Below, piece after piece: positions 6,147 to 6,218 of a DNA stretch of 6,218 nucleotides (position 1 is its first letter; every line of letters begins with the position of its first letter). Below the pieces are notes generated by a model that saw only the letters and a program-made list of their open reading frames with translations, was not told where the DNA came from and did not search any database. Source of the stretch: Actinoplanes liguriensis. Lineage in GTDB: Bacteria > Actinomycetota > Actinomycetes > Mycobacteriales > Micromonosporaceae. The translations under genes and the position numbers were made by a program. The stretch is from assembly GCA_000715855.1 (NCBI GenBank), contig KL571214.1, positions 1 through 6,218 of the forward strand, in the 5' to 3' direction.

Positions 6147-6218
6147 CGGGCAAGGCGCAGGGTCAGGAGCCTGCTGCGAGTGAGGCGCAGAAGTCGAGCG
6201 AGCAGCTGGCTCTTGGGG

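Larger units (their letters stand above)
5219..6218. other. About 1 kb with no convincing gene
   Basis: The stretch upstream of the sigma gene is visibly less GC-rich than the rest, especially 5240-5345 and 5870-6060. Open frames occur on both strands but lack a ribosome site, lack third-position GC bias, or give Arg/Pro/Ser-rich low-complexity translations with no recognisable domain. No tRNA, rRNA, transposase, CRISPR or clear hairpin-plus-T-run terminator was found. The frame on the minus strand open from the right edge to 5814 is the longest uninterrupted one (about 135 codons). It includes AT-rich codons such as AAA GAA, AAT TTT TGT and ACT ATT TCT and does not look like a native gene. 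It may be a decayed or acquired segment, or an extended regulatory region. Confidence 0.55.

Noticed and set aside
5814..6218. Minus-strand frame open from the right edge (gene fragment)
   Set aside because: Third positions are not GC-biased and no domain is recognisable. It cannot be excluded without sequence beyond the edge.

Overview
The window is GC-rich, with strongly GC-biased third codon positions in its genes. Gene content (a processive-type family 2 glycosyltransferase, a GH18 enzyme with chitin-binding-type modules, and an ECF-type sigma factor fused to a zinc-finger, a membrane helix and DUF1566/Lcl_C domains) points to a filamentous high-GC actinobacterium. A Micromonosporaceae (Actinoplanes-like) origin is my best guess from memory of these families; no marker gene proves it.

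Layout. Positions 1-1626 (minus) hold the N-terminal 542 codons of a membrane glycosyltransferase whose C-terminus lies beyond the left edge. A 164-base divergent intergenic region follows. Positions 1791-3395 (plus) encode a membrane-anchored GH18 chitinase-like protein with two C-terminal CBM5/12-like modules. It converges on, and overlaps by 8 bases, a minus-strand gene at 3388-5153. That gene encodes, in order, sigma region 2, sigma region 4, a C-x24-H-x3-C-x2-C anti-sigma-type zinc finger, one transmembrane helix, a Thr/Pro-rich linker and two tandem DUF1566/Lcl_C domains. It has a good promoter (TTGACA, 17-base spacer, TAGTCT) flanked by an 11-base direct repeat. The remaining ~1 kb to the right edge has no convincing gene; it contains two DnaA-box-like 9-mers and some palindromes.

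The sigma gene is broken in this sequence at 4806-4819 by 14 bases, CTGTCTCTTATACA. These are identical to the inner 14 bases of the Tn5 mosaic end used in Nextera/tagmentation adapters. Taking out exactly those 14 bases rejoins the two halves in frame as a 583-codon gene. The frameshift is therefore most likely a sequencing or assembly artefact, not biology, and an automatic annotation would wrongly report two truncated genes.

How the genes may work together (inference): the sigma-ZAS-TM-Lcl protein looks like a one-protein signalling device. It would carry its own anti-sigma-like zinc finger and display a possible ligand-binding domain outside the cell. Its neighbours make (GT2) and bind or cleave (GH18-CBM) surface polysaccharide, possibly a GlcNAc polymer. 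A link between envelope polysaccharide sensing and its synthesis or turnover is a testable idea that the sequence alone does not demonstrate.
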